From NCBI GenBank assembly GCA_963513945.1, contig OY740722.1:9451628-9515627 (forward strand): a DNA stretch of 64,000 nucleotides, read 5' to 3'. This DNA comes from Hydrotaea diabolus (lineage: Eukaryota > Arthropoda > Insecta > Diptera > Muscidae). Positions 12,640 to 22,189 of this stretch are shown one piece after another (the stretch's first letter is position 1; the number at the start of each line of letters is the position of its first letter). The translations under genes and the position numbers were made by a program. The notes under the pieces are model-generated. The model was not told where the DNA came from. It saw nothing but the letters and a program-made list of their open reading frames with translations, and made no database searches.

Positions 12640-13118
12640 TCGTGAAGTTACTTAATTTTGAATAAAAGCAGAACGCGTTAATCGATTTCTATGATCTATG
12701 TCGCATTTTGTTAAAAGGTTATGTGACTTTACGTGAAAGTTATAAGACTCTACACGTTTTTCCGTCTGGGATTTATATGTTTAAAAAAAAAAAAATTTTT
12801 TTTGGCAAAATTTTCTTCATAAATTTATTTCTAATTGCAAAAATATTGATTTGGTAGAGAAACAGTATATTAATGGATTAAAGAAAATGTAATTATTAAT
12901 TTTTCTCAATATATTTCAGCAAAATCGAACTAGTCGTTCTCGAGTTACGTCAAACTACGTTTTTGCCAACATTTTACAACTAAGCGAAAAAACATCAAGA
13001 TAAGGAAAAAATATAAAAGGTCATAAAAACTGGCACATACGAACGCAAAACCCTTTGAGGGTTTTAATATACTGACCTAGTACCATCACCCTGACTTGGA
13101 ATTTCTCACCCCCCAGAT
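12640..13118 (-). mobile_element. Foldback/MITE arm, opposite arm
   Basis: This is the reverse complement of about 16-535, from the aagtgaagtta end through the A/T run to gtgagaaattcc. It finishes at gtactgtg and is followed by TAA and X-repeat sequence (tagtaaagtaagag). It is best read as the right arm of the same foldback element, retained only in unit d. Confidence 0.6.
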
Positions 13119-13345
13119 TGGCTGTTGTACTGTGTAATAGTAAAGTAAGAGTGGGGACTGAAAAGCTGACTAATAGTAATTTGAAGCGGCCTGTGGCGAA
13201 AATGTGCCCGCTTCAATAAGAAGATGCGCTGGTCAAAAAAGCACAGAATAGTTTGGCATGTGCAACTACAGTAAAAACTTGTAATACACATGACACATGT
13301 TTAAGAAGAAGAGGGCACTCAATCTCACGGATATAGCTCTGATTT
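13119..13345. repeat. Dispersed repeat X, fragment
   Basis: Follows the TAA at the foldback arm. Lacks about 45 bp seen in the other copies. Confidence 0.6.
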
Positions 13346-13772
13346 TTTATACTTTTTAGGGAGGTAGAAAATAAAATTTAGACACAAAAAAATTATGTGA
13401 AAAATTTCTCCTAGCCATGTCCCTGTTTACAAGAAAAAAATCTCTAAAAGCACAAAATCTAGTACCGCCCGCATTGGGTTAATGGATCGAGGTAGTACAC
13501 ATAACTGATTTTTCTATAATCTTTCCAAAATCCAATCTTGTGCCGCTTCGATAAAAAATAAGAAAGGTTTTCACATCTACATTTTTAAACATTTATAAAT
13601 GATTAGTGACAAAAACTAACAATTTTGTTTAAAAAAAATTAATAAACAAGAGGCAACAATTGTAAACAAAAGTTATTTTGTGGAGCAAAAGAAATTATAA
13701 AAGGCTATTGAAAAAAGAATCAATTTTGTATAAAAAAAGAATAAACAAACAAGGGGCAACCAAAGTTATTTT

Positions 13773-13997
13773 GTGGAGCCGGTTGAAGATTTAGCTGAGC
13801 CTGTTAAAAATTTTGTGCAGTCTTTTAAAGACTTGTCTACTCCTAATAAGTTGTTGGCTATATTACTGGAGGAAGGCCCGGATATTCTATTTTCAGCAGC
13901 AGCATTGTTGGCCAAAAATTATGAAGTGTCAAACAGAAAAGTTTTCCGTTTTTCATTTTTATTTATTTGTTTCGATACTTCGCTATCCTTTGGATAG
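13773..13997 (+). CDS. Recurrent 74-residue open frame, copy 5
   Basis: Same frame with FSFLFICFDTSLSFG at its end. The diverged partner is at about 14,419-14,502. Confidence 0.3.
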   Translation: MEPVEDLAEPVKNFVQSFKDLSTPNKLLAILLEEGPDILFSAAALLAKNYEVSNRKVFRFSFLFICFDTSLSFG

Positions 13998-14012
13998 CAT
14001 CTTCAGGAAATC
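13969..14012 (-). ncRNA. Hammerhead-ribozyme-like motif, array 1 copy 5 (core kept)
   Basis: On the minus strand the order is a strand ending TTTC, then CTGAAGA (fits CUGANGA), one extra T, a 7-bp stem GCTATCC/GGATAGC with AAA loop, GAA, a very short GTAT, C, and GAAA pairing back to TTTC. This is the layout of a type I hammerhead with minimal stem III. Hammerheads of this form are known from terminal repeats of Penelope-like elements. The GIY-YIG remnant of PLE-B lies upstream in the same orientation, as expected for a 3' position. The G at position 15.1 makes a wobble, so activity is uncertain. Confidence 0.55.
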
Positions 14013-14154
14013 TTAAATTATAACAAAGTATAAAAACACGTACATTACATTATTATTATTTCAGAGGAAAAGAGGATCATAAAAAAGTTGCAGGAGTAAC
14101 AATAACCAAACTTCAGAACAAATCAACATCAAATATTGTACAAACTCCAATTTC

Positions 14155-14410
14155 TATGTTTTTTTATTATATGTCAGCTGTGAGCAATGTTTTCTGCATC
14201 TGTTTGTGGTGTATTTATTATGTCTAACATTTCTAATGTAAATCTTTTGTTGAAGTGGTCTATCCATTTGTAATATGTCAATGTGTTCGAAGTTTAGCGT
14301 GTGTCAGTTTTCAGCATAGTGTGCCGCAAGTGCTATTTTTTGTGATGCCGTTTTATTTCTAAACCTAATATCGATATTCTAGTTTTGAGCACGTTTTTGG
14401 TCGTACCCAC
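14155..14410 (-). pseudogene. PLE-B GIY-YIG domain remnant, unit e
   Basis: Slightly more diverged copy, with small deletions near 14,170 and a 2-bp insertion near 14,405. Confidence 0.5.
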
Positions 14411-14597
14411 ACAAACTTAGGAGGAAAGCCTGGATTATCCGCTTTCAGCAGCAGCATGGTTGGACAAAAATCATAAAGTGTCAATTAGAAAATCTTTTCC
14501 CGGTAGGTATTGCCACATAGGATTGGAAACTCAGGTAGGAAAAGTTTCATAGATTTAGAAGGTTTTTTCACGTTTCCCTCAATTCTTGTGAATTATG

Positions 14598-15092
14598 CTC
14601 TTTTTTCACTAGGCACTTTTGAAGTGTTTTCAAAATTTTGACCAAAACAAGTCAAAATGAGACGTTTTCCCATACAAATTCAAGTGATGAAAACGTCTCA
14701 CTTTGACTTGTTTTTGTACGAAAGAGGAACGAAAACGTTTCGCACAGGCGATGCCACCTTAAATAAAGTGTGTCATCTCCAAAATAATCGTTTTTTTATC
14801 GTTGGTTTGTCATCTCAAGGCAGACATTTTTAATCAATCGTCAAACATATTTGGTGTAGTAGATATTTTATGAAGTAAAAGTAAAAATAAAAGAAAAAAA
14901 AACTTAATTTAATTTATACATTTGTTTAAGAAAAAAATTATTTCAGTATTTTAATAGTTCTTTGTTTGTAAACAATAATGAACTGTCAAACAGAAACCAA
15001 AACGACCACAAATTGTGTGAAAATTTTTTGAGACGTTTTGAAAAGTTTCGAGCGAAAACGAGAATAAATGGCGTAATGAAAATGCAGTATAA
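14598..15092. mobile_element. Insertion of about 495 bp in unit e, unclassified
   Basis: Other units read gtgaataaggcatt here. Unit e reads gtgaatta, then about 495 bp of different sequence, then gtataaggcatt, which is compatible with a TA target duplication. Inside, a hairpin pairs caagtcaaaatgagacg (about 14,648) with cgtctcactttgacttg (about 14,694). No reading frame is convincing. It could be a MITE. Confidence 0.5.
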
Positions 15093-15638
15093 GGCATTTT
15101 CAAAACGCTTTTACGTTTAGGTGAAAAGAACAATTTTCAATAAAGGATGTAAAGAACAAATTTGTATGCCTACCTTATGATAGAAACTTTGTAATAACGT
15201 TTGTAAATTTCTATCAGATGCGTACGTAAGCCAAGTGGCCGTTAGCAGTGTTGCCGTTTTGGGCCTTTCCTACCAAATTTGGTAGGTTTTTCTTTCATTT
15301 GTTAGGACGGTAGGCGAAGCCGTATTTTGGTTGGTTTTGCGATAGATATGTATTTACATAAATTAAATTTGTAAATTAATGAACGTATGCTGAGCATTAT
15401 TGAGATGCCAAATGAGTTATTTATACCTTTATGCAAGCATAAAAAGGGCTAACATAACAGAAACTGCTAATAGTCCGGCATGCTTCTTTCTGCTAGTACT
15501 GGCACTTCTAAGATGGCCGATTTTACAGCCCGAAGGTTAACATCAAATTAAGTCAAATAAATAATAATGAATTTTTATTCTTGGAAATTTTGCATGTACG
15601 AGTATTTTGCTATCCATATTTCAATGTTTGAAGGGACT

Positions 15639-16201
15639 GTTTAGCTCGTTTGTTTTATTTCGGTCTGTTGCTTTTACACATTGAATAGGGATTAAACCGG
15701 CTCAAGACCTCTTGCTTCTAAGACAATAGAAGACAAGTTTTTAACAAAATGGCAAACGGCATTGAATTTCGTGTCTGCACCGTACTTTTATCATGATTTC
15801 GGGTCCGTGACAACACTCTTCGAATTCTATAACGCCAGACTATCCCCAAACGAATGAGAACTACTATTGTAAACCTTACTTTTCATGTTTTCTTCACACA
15901 ATTACCCACGAAAATACAACTCACTCTTGCCACCTTTAAAGAGACTCCACATCGAGAGCCATCAATAGATTTCTTTTACAACGTGTGTGTGTTGTAAAAA
16001 GAGTTTAGTTGACTATGTCAAATTGTGTGCCGTGCCATGCATGTACGTGTGTTTAGCTCGTTTATTTTATTTCGGTCTGTTGCTTTTACACATTGAACAG
16101 GGATTAAACCGGCTCAAGACCTCTTGCTTCTATATTTAAATAGAAGACAAGTTTTTAACAAAATGGCAAACGACATTGATTTTCGTGGCTGCACACTACG
16201 G
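15639..16201. mobile_element. 563-bp insertion flanked by a 9-bp duplication
   Basis: Array sequence is interrupted between gaagggact at 15,630-15,638 and gaagggact at 16,202-16,210. The intact site is seen at about 1912 and 4923. The inserted segment is one full and one partial copy of a 410-bp repeat that starts gtttagctcgtttg; the second copy starts at 16,050. The same 410-bp repeat appears in every macro-repeat. It contains a short palindrome around tatttaaata, and I see no coding signal. Confidence 0.6.
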
Positions 16202-16897
16202 GAAGGGACTCTAATTTGGACATCTACTTCTGCCGATGATACCGCTATAATGGCCACACATAAAAAACAGGATATTGCATCTATGAATCTAGGTGTACAT
16301 CTCAGACGAGTAGAATCTTGGCTCTCTGACTGGATAAAAGTCAATGAGGCTAAATGCACACAGGTAACTTTCACACTGAATTTTAGCACTTGTCCGACAT
16401 TGAAACTAAACAATATCCCTTTTTCTCAATCTGATCATGTTTTATACCTTGCAATCCACCTGGATCGCCGACTCACCTGGAGAAGTCATATCGAAGCCAA
16501 GAAAACTCAACTGAAACTTAAGGTCCATCAACTTCACTGGCTCCTAAACGCGAACTCAAAACTAAGCCTTGAATATAAGGTCCTGCTATACAACAGTGCA
16601 ATCAAACCTGTCTGGTTATACGGTGCCCAGCTATGGGGCAAAGCAAGCTCGAGCAATCTCGACAAAATCCAAAGAGTCCAATCGAAGACATTGCGGCTTA
16701 TTACCGGTGCCCCTTGGTATATGAGGAATGAAAACATCCACCGAGACTTGAAAATACCTCTCGTCAAAGAGGCAATTCAAAAAATCAATATAAAGCACAA
16801 AGAGAAGCTCGAACGTCATGATAACATACTTGCTAGACAATTATTGTGCAGTCCAAGCTCTTTAAGACTTCGGAAAAACGAACGCCGTGTTTTCTAA
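16163..16897 (+). pseudogene. 5'-truncated jockey-type reverse transcriptase, chimeric ORF, copy 1
   Basis: The C-terminal part of a non-LTR reverse transcriptase reads from a SADDTAIMA block (the xADD active-site motif, with F to S in this copy) through LDRRLTWRSHI and YKVLLYNSAIKPVWLYGAQLW to GAPWYMRNENIHRDL. These are typical of the jockey clade thumb and connection region. Everything upstream of the active-site motif is missing. The ATG and first 20 or so residues come from the target sequence, so the open frame is a fusion. It ends at a normal position for the family (LRKNERRVF). The element was truncated during target-primed reverse transcription. Whether the fusion is expressed is unknown. 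Confidence 0.8.
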
Positions 16898-17309
16898 TCT
16901 GCACTTGTGCTTAATCCGTAACAGTAATAGCGAACACACGCACCCGAAAGACTGTGTAGAATTCTTTTTTCTACGTCACGTGGCTTAAATGCTCTTATAC
17001 GTGATCTTTAAAACAGGCAATATCAATCGCGGACGAACACTCAAAAAAGACTGTGTAGAATCCTTTATTCTACGTCACGTGGCTTAAATGCTCTCATACG
17101 TGATCCTTAAAACAGTCAACACGAAAAACCAACATAACCTAAATTACGTCGTCCACTCTGCTATTCAAATTGTGTGCCGTGCCATGCATGTACGTGTGTT
17201 TAGCTCGTTTGTTTTATTTCGGTCTGTTGCTTTTACACATTGAACAGGGATTAAACCGGCTCAAGACCTCTTGCTTCTATATTTAAGTAGAAGACAAGTT
17301 TTTAACAAA

Positions 17310-18047
17310 ATGGCAAACGACATTGATTTTCGTGGCTGCACACTACGGGAAGGGACTCTAATTTGGACATCTACTTTTGCCGATGATACCGCTATAATGG
17401 CCACACATAAAAAACAGGAAATTGCATCTATGAATCTAGGTGTACATCTCAGACGAGTAGAATCTTGGCTCTCTGACTGGAGAATAAAAGTCAATGAGGC
17501 TAAATGCACACAGGTAACTTTCACACTGAATTTTAGCACTTGTCCGACATTGAAACTAAACAATATCCCTTTTTCTCAATCTGATCATGTTTTATACCTT
17601 GCAATCCACCTGGATCGCCGACTCACCTGGAGAAGTCATATCGAAGCCAAGAAAACTCAACTGAAACTTAAGGTCCATCAACTTCACTGGCTCCTAAACG
17701 CGAACTCAAAACTAAGCCTTGAATATAAGGTCCTGCTATACAACAGTGCAATCAAACCTGTCTGGTTATACGGTGCCCAGCTATGGGGCAAAGCAAGCTC
17801 GAGCAATCTCGACAAAATCCAAAGAGTCCAATCGAAGACATTGCGGCTTATTACCGGTGCCCCTTGGTATATGAGGAATGAAAACATCCACCGAGACTTG
17901 AAAAAACCTCTCGTCAAAGAGGCAATTCAAAAAATCAATATAAAGCACAAAGAGAAGCTCGAACGTCATGATAACATACTTGCTAGTCAATTATTGTGCA
18001 GTCCAAGCTCTTTAAGACTTCGGAAAAACGAACGCCGTGTTTTCTAA
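17310..18047 (+). pseudogene. 5'-truncated jockey-type reverse transcriptase, chimeric ORF, copy 2
   Basis: Second copy of the same fusion frame. It keeps FADDT and RIKVN, so it is closer to the expected family sequence than copy 1. It lacks fingers and most of the palm domain and cannot act as a polymerase. Confidence 0.8.
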
Positions 18048-18630
18048 TCTGCACTCAATCGCGAACACTCGCACCCGAAAGACTGTGTAGAATTCTTTTT
18101 TCTACGTCACGTGGCTTAAATGCTCTTATACGTGATCTTTAAAACAGGCAATATCAATCGCGGACGAACACTCAAAAAAGACTGTGTAGAATCCTTTATT
18201 CTACGTCACGTGGCTTAAATGCTCTCATACGTGATCCTTAAAACAGTCAACACGAAAAACCAACATAACCTAAATTACGTCGTCCACTCTGCTATTCTAG
18301 AGTTAGCCGTTATACATACATAACTAGAGTTCTTCACTCTACATAATATCGCGAACACTCTGTAAATGACTGTAAGGGTCCTCTGGCCCTTTATCACGAG
18401 GTTTAAGCCAAACTAGGTTTAAAATTCTCAGACATGTGATCCATACCAGTTATATACTATTTTGACCAAATTAATTAAAATTCCTGCCAATAAGCAGAGA
18501 TCCACATTACAAGAAATCCATACTTGGATTCATTATTGAATTATACTTAAGATTCGTATACTTATTGTTAGGCTCCTTTGGAGCAGATTCAATAATTCAA
18601 ATAAAGCTTATAAAAAAAAAAAAAAAAAAA
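18048..18630 (+). mobile_element. Jockey-type 3' UTR and poly(A)
   Basis: The 3' tail runs into a 19-base A run at 18,612-18,630. Two copies of a unit of about 95 bp (aagactgtgtagaat ... cgtgatc) lie at about 18,080-18,250, and equivalent copies lie at about 16,946-17,120 in the duplicated segment. The flank tttggacat at 18,631 repeats that at 16,215-16,223, giving a 9-11-bp target-site duplication. Confidence 0.8.
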
Positions 18631-19490
18631 TTTGGACATATTTGCATCAACTTAGTCTATGACTTTGTGTTGGTCCATCGGAAAATACTTAACTAAATTT
18701 GATAGAGAAAAGAACTTTTATAAAAGTGTTCTATAACAGTCAACCGCTATGACCCATTATCATCGGAGGAGTTTACGGATCGATCGTTGGCAATAGACCT
18801 TTAAACGATCGAACATATATTTGGGAGCTATATCTAAACCGATTTAGATAAATTTTAATAACAGCTATCCAAAAACTAACTTCTGCCATTTTTAATATAA
18901 GTCGGACGACAATTTCGACCTGTAGTTTGATTAGAATCTTTATAAGGGCCGTAGATGGGCGGCCAGATAAACATCGATTAATCAAATTATCTGATCAATC
19001 GGTTATAAACATTTGCCATGAAGCTAGCTTATCATTTTCCGTTAAACTCTGCTTATTTGTTAAATGGCTTTAGAAATATCGGAAGATAAAATTCAATTTG
19101 GCAGGATTCTTTAAAAAATTTGGTAGAAAAATAAATTTGTCAGTGGCAACTATGTCCGTTAGGTCGAGTTCTTCAGGCGCAAGATGTTAATAATGGTTAA
19201 GTAAGAGTGGAAACTGAAAAGCTGACAAATAGTACCCTGAAACGGCCTGTGGTGAAAATGTGCCAGCTCCACGAAGAAGATGCGCTGGTCGAAAAGCACA
19301 GAATACTTTGGCATGTGCAACTACGTTCAAAACTTATAAAAGGAATGACACATTAACGGATGATGTCAAAACATAGAAATCAGCTAGTCATGCTTAAGAA
19401 GAAGAGGGCGCTCAATCTCACGGATTTTAGGGCGCTACAAAATAAAATTTCGACAAAAAAAATTACGTAATTTTAATTTTTTATTCGGCC
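18631..19490. repeat. Array 1 continuation after the jockey insertion
   Basis: Sequence continues exactly where array units read on from ctaatttggacat. It includes a 330-bp repeat copy (18,675-19,000) and an X fragment with an uninterrupted foldback target site at about 19,186. It ends near 19,490, where PLE-A begins. Confidence 0.8.
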
Positions 19491-19565
19491 TTTATATTAA
19501 ATTTTTCTAAATAATTATTAAATCGAGCTCGAGGCCAAGGTTATTATTTTTTGTTATATTTTTCC

Positions 19566-19617
19566 CTTTATTCGATATTTCGTTCTTCTTTTAAGAACAT
19601 CATCAGGAATCTACAAG
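19566..19617 (-). ncRNA. Hammerhead-ribozyme-like motif of PLE-A, left arm (core intact)
   Basis: On the minus strand, stem I strand ATTC precedes CTGATGA. One extra T follows, then stem II GTTCTT/AAGAAC closed by a 5-base loop, GAAA, a self-complementary ATAT acting as a minimal stem III, C, and GAAT pairing back to ATTC. A second helix CTT/AAG follows an internal loop. Core blocks lie at plus positions 19,600-19,606 and 19,578-19,581. Type I hammerheads with very short stem III are established features of Penelope-like elements. The motif lies 3' of the endonuclease ORF in the same orientation. Confidence 0.65.
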
Positions 19618-19743
19618 ATATTTCATTGGAAATACAAAAACAAATGAACATGTAAATTACTTAAAAAGAAAAAACATTTGTGCCCACACTTACAACTAAA
19701 TTAAACAAAATAACTCCGTAGCGAGTACCTCAGTTTCTTGTTT

Positions 19744-20180
19744 TTAAGAAATGTACTGACCGTCGTTGCTTTGATGCACTTTTTTTGTTCTTTCTTTATT
19801 TGTTTTTCTTATAAGACTCCTATCGCTTTGAGCAGAATTATCAACGTCAGTTTTAAAATTCATTCTCTGCTCATTTGGAGTACTCATAATGTGCAGCATT
19901 TCGAGTGTTAATCGTTTGTTGTAGTTGCTTTCACATTGTAACACACTCACTCCCTTAAGCTATGGTTGGTGTTTTTCGCTTGCACAGTGGGCCACAAGTG
20001 CTGTTTTTGGTGTCATCATATTATTATTTTTTAATTTTATGTCAGATTTGTGTCCTGACAGTCGTGTTTTCAGTCTGTTTTTGGTGGTACCTATGTAGTA
20101 TTTTTCGCATTGTGCCATTTCGTTACCCTTGCATTTTATCCGCTATATTAAGTTCGATTTGTCTATTATTTCAATTTTAG
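19744..20180 (-). pseudogene. PLE-A GIY-YIG endonuclease domain, left arm
   Basis: Minus-strand C-terminal portion of a Penelope-like element, ending with SNDGQYIS. It contains the VLQCESNYNKR and LEMLHIMSTPNEQR segments. The GIY-YIG core, better seen in the right arm, is present but frameshifted. In these elements this domain nicks the target DNA to prime reverse transcription. Confidence 0.7.
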
Positions 20181-20529
20181 ATTTTATGTTTGTAAAAAGC
20201 TTGTTTAATGTGTTGTTCTTCTTTGGCGCGATTCTGTAGTTAATGTTATCCATGCAGTTAGATTTTTCGAACCTCTCTGACAAATGTGGTATGTATATTA
20301 CTGACTTGTATATGATTGGTTCTTTTTCTTGTGCTGTAGCCTTACTATTCCTAGATTTGTTTATAAGATTGTTAATAGTTTGTGTTGGAAAGCTATTTTG
20401 TCTTAATATATTTTTGATTTTGCTGATGTTTTTGGTATGGTATTCCTCGTCGCTTATATATAGGACTCAGTTGATGAAATTGGAAGCTGTGTTAAATACC
20501 ATCCTTTTTGGGTGTTGGGAATGAAAGTT

Positions 20530-20890
20530 CAACAGTCTTCCGGAGGATTCTGATACCAATCAATCTTTAGTTTTTTATTCTCTCTTATTACAAGAGTATC
20601 CTGGTATGAAATTTTGCCATTTGACTCTCTCTCTCAATCGTGAATTTAATTTGATGATTAAAACTATTAAGATTCGTCAAGATGTTATCTATTGCACAAG
20701 ATTTAATAATCCCAAAAAGGTCGTCCACGTATTTTGTCAGTATTCTAGGCCTAATATCACAGTTCTGCATTGCACTATCCAACAGCTCCTCCATCACGAT
20801 GTCGGCAACAATTGGTGAAGCCGATGATCCCATAGGTAGTCCTCTTTTTTGTTGGTATACTCTATCTTTTGTATTTGAAATACCAGTTTT
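20530..20890 (-). pseudogene. PLE-A reverse transcriptase fragment, left arm
   Basis: Minus strand. It contains MGSSASPIVADIVMEELL, then TKYVDDLFGI with the YVDD catalytic motif, then FTIERES. A 2-bp insertion in a GA run breaks the frame where the right arm reads NGKISYLDTLV. The N-terminal fingers and motif A are absent. Confidence 0.8.
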
Positions 20891-20921
20891 CGAAAACAGC
20901 GAAAACAGTTTTCGAAAACAG

Positions 20922-21288
20922 CGAAAACAGGTATTTCAAATACAAAAGATAAAGTATACCAACAAAAAAGAGGACTACCTATGGGATCATCGGCTTCACC
21001 AATTGTTGCCGACATCGTGATGTAGGAGCTGTTGGATAGTGCAATGCAGAACTGTGATATGAGGCCTAGAATACTGACAAAATACGTGGACGACCTTTTT
21101 GGGATTATTAAATCATGTGCAATAGATAACATCTTGACGAATCTTAATAGTTTTAATCATCAAATTAAATTCACGATTGAGAGAGAGTCAAATGGCAAAA
21201 TTTCATACCTGGATACTCTTGTAATAAGAGAGACTAAAAAACTAAAGATTGATTGGTATCAGAATCCTCCGGAAGACTGTTGAACTTT
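20922..21288 (+). pseudogene. PLE-A reverse transcriptase fragment, right arm
   Basis: Plus strand. It reads RGLPMGSSASPIVADIVM, then a stop (GAG to TAG at about 21,023), then KYVDDLFGI and SYLDTLVIRE. This is the Penelope-type palm with its GLPMGS and YVDD motifs and a following LDT block. It is 5' truncated at the palindrome centre. Confidence 0.85.
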
Positions 21289-22068
21289 CATTCCCAACAC
21301 CCAAAAAGGATGATATTTAACACAGCTTCCAATTTCATCAACAGAGTCCTATCTATAAGCGACGAGGAATACCATACCAAAAACATCAGCAAAATCAAAA
21401 ATATTTTAAGACAAAATAGCTTTCCAACACAAACTATTAACAATCTTATAAACAAATCCAGGAAAAGTAAGGCTACAGCATAAGAAAAAGAACCAATCAT
21501 ATACAAGTCAGTAATATACATACCACATTTGTCAGAGAGGTTCGAAAAATCTAACTGCATGGATAACATTAACTACAGAATCGCGCCAAAGACGTACAAC
21601 ACATTAAACAAGCTTTTTACAAACATAAAATCTAAAATTGAAATAATGGACAAATCGAACTTAATATAGCGGATAAAATGCAAGGGTAACGAAACAGCAC
21701 AATGCGAAAAATACTACATAGGAACCACCAAAAACAGACTGAAAACACGACTGTCAGGACACAAATCTGACATAAAATTAAAAAATAATAATATGATGAC
21801 ACCAAAAACAGCACTTGTGGCCCACTGTTCAAGCGAAAAACACCAACCAGAGCTTAAGAGAGTGAGTGTTTTACAATGTGAAAGCCACTACAACAAACGA
21901 TTAACACTCGAAATGTTGCACATTATGAGTACTCCAAATGAGCAGAGAATGAATTTTAAAACTGACGTTGATAATTCTGCTCAAAGCTATAGGAATCTTA
22001 TAAGAAAAACAAATAAAGAAAGAACAAAAAAAGTGCAACAAAGCAACGACGGTCAGTACATTTCTTAA
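21253..22068 (+). pseudogene. PLE-A thumb and GIY-YIG endonuclease, right arm
   Basis: After the RT there is a thumb-like segment (NTASNFINRVLSISDEEY), a stop at 21,481, and then the endonuclease region. At 21,676-21,830 the frame reads CKGNETAQCEKYYIGTTKNR, then TRLSGHK, then TALVAHC. This is the Cys-rich lead, the YIG core and the conserved Arg and His of Penelope GIY-YIG domains. It finishes with YNKRLTLEMLHIM and a Lys-rich tail ending at 22,068. At least two in-frame stops show it is dead. Confidence 0.85.
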
Positions 22069-22189
22069 CAACAAGAAACTGAGGTACTCGCTACGGAGTT
22101 ATTTTGTTTAATTTAGTTGTAAGTGTGGGCACAAATGTTTTTTGTTTTTACGTAATTTACATGTTCATTTGTTTTTGTATTTCCAATGA

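Larger units (their letters stand above)
10782..13772. repeat. Array 1 unit d (2991 bp, with inverted foldback arm)
   Basis: This unit keeps one 330-bp repeat. At 12,640-13,118 it carries the foldback arm in the orientation opposite to that in the other units. Confidence 0.8.
1..15638. repeat. Tandem array 1, unit about 3.6 kb
   Basis: Landmark frames recur at 1109, 3580, 7181, 10782 and 13773, giving steps of 2471, 3601, 3601 and 2991 bp. The two 3601-bp units are nearly identical; the others differ by deletions and insertions. In plus-strand order a full unit contains the 74-residue frame, a hammerhead-like motif (minus), a PLE-B GIY-YIG remnant (minus), a 330-bp repeat, a foldback arm, a second 330-bp repeat, and part of repeat X. 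The 330-bp repeat (it begins with a run reading ccatcggaaaatactta) lies near 526-850, 1967-2296, 2997-3326, 4980-5307, 6010-6344, 8581-8908, 9611-9945, 12190-12516 and 18675-19000. Its short minus-strand frames look incidental. The array runs off the left edge of the window and resumes after 18,631. Confidence 0.9.
13773..15638. repeat. Array 1 unit e (interrupted)
   Basis: Partial unit. It carries an insertion of about 495 bp at 14,598-15,092 and is broken at 15,638 by the insertions described below. Confidence 0.75.
16018..18296 (+). repeat. Tandem duplication (period about 1147 bp) of jockey tail plus flank
   Basis: The segment from aaattgtgtgccgtgcc at 16,018 to ctgctattc at 17,163 is repeated from 17,164 to about 18,296. 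Differences are few: a 3-bp in-frame change giving WRIKV rather than WIKV, and a shorter spacer after the stop. It arose after the jockey insertion because both copies contain the insertion junction. Confidence 0.85.

Noticed and set aside
19962..20524. Hydrophobic frames (72 and 93 residues) that look like membrane proteins
   Set aside because: They are antisense to the PLE-A endonuclease and thumb regions. The apparent membrane segments come from reversed Lys/Asn-rich coding.
20682..21132. Two overlapping 112-residue frames across the palindrome centre
   Set aside because: They are mirror images of each other on the two strands and antisense to the RT. They follow from the palindrome, not from coding.
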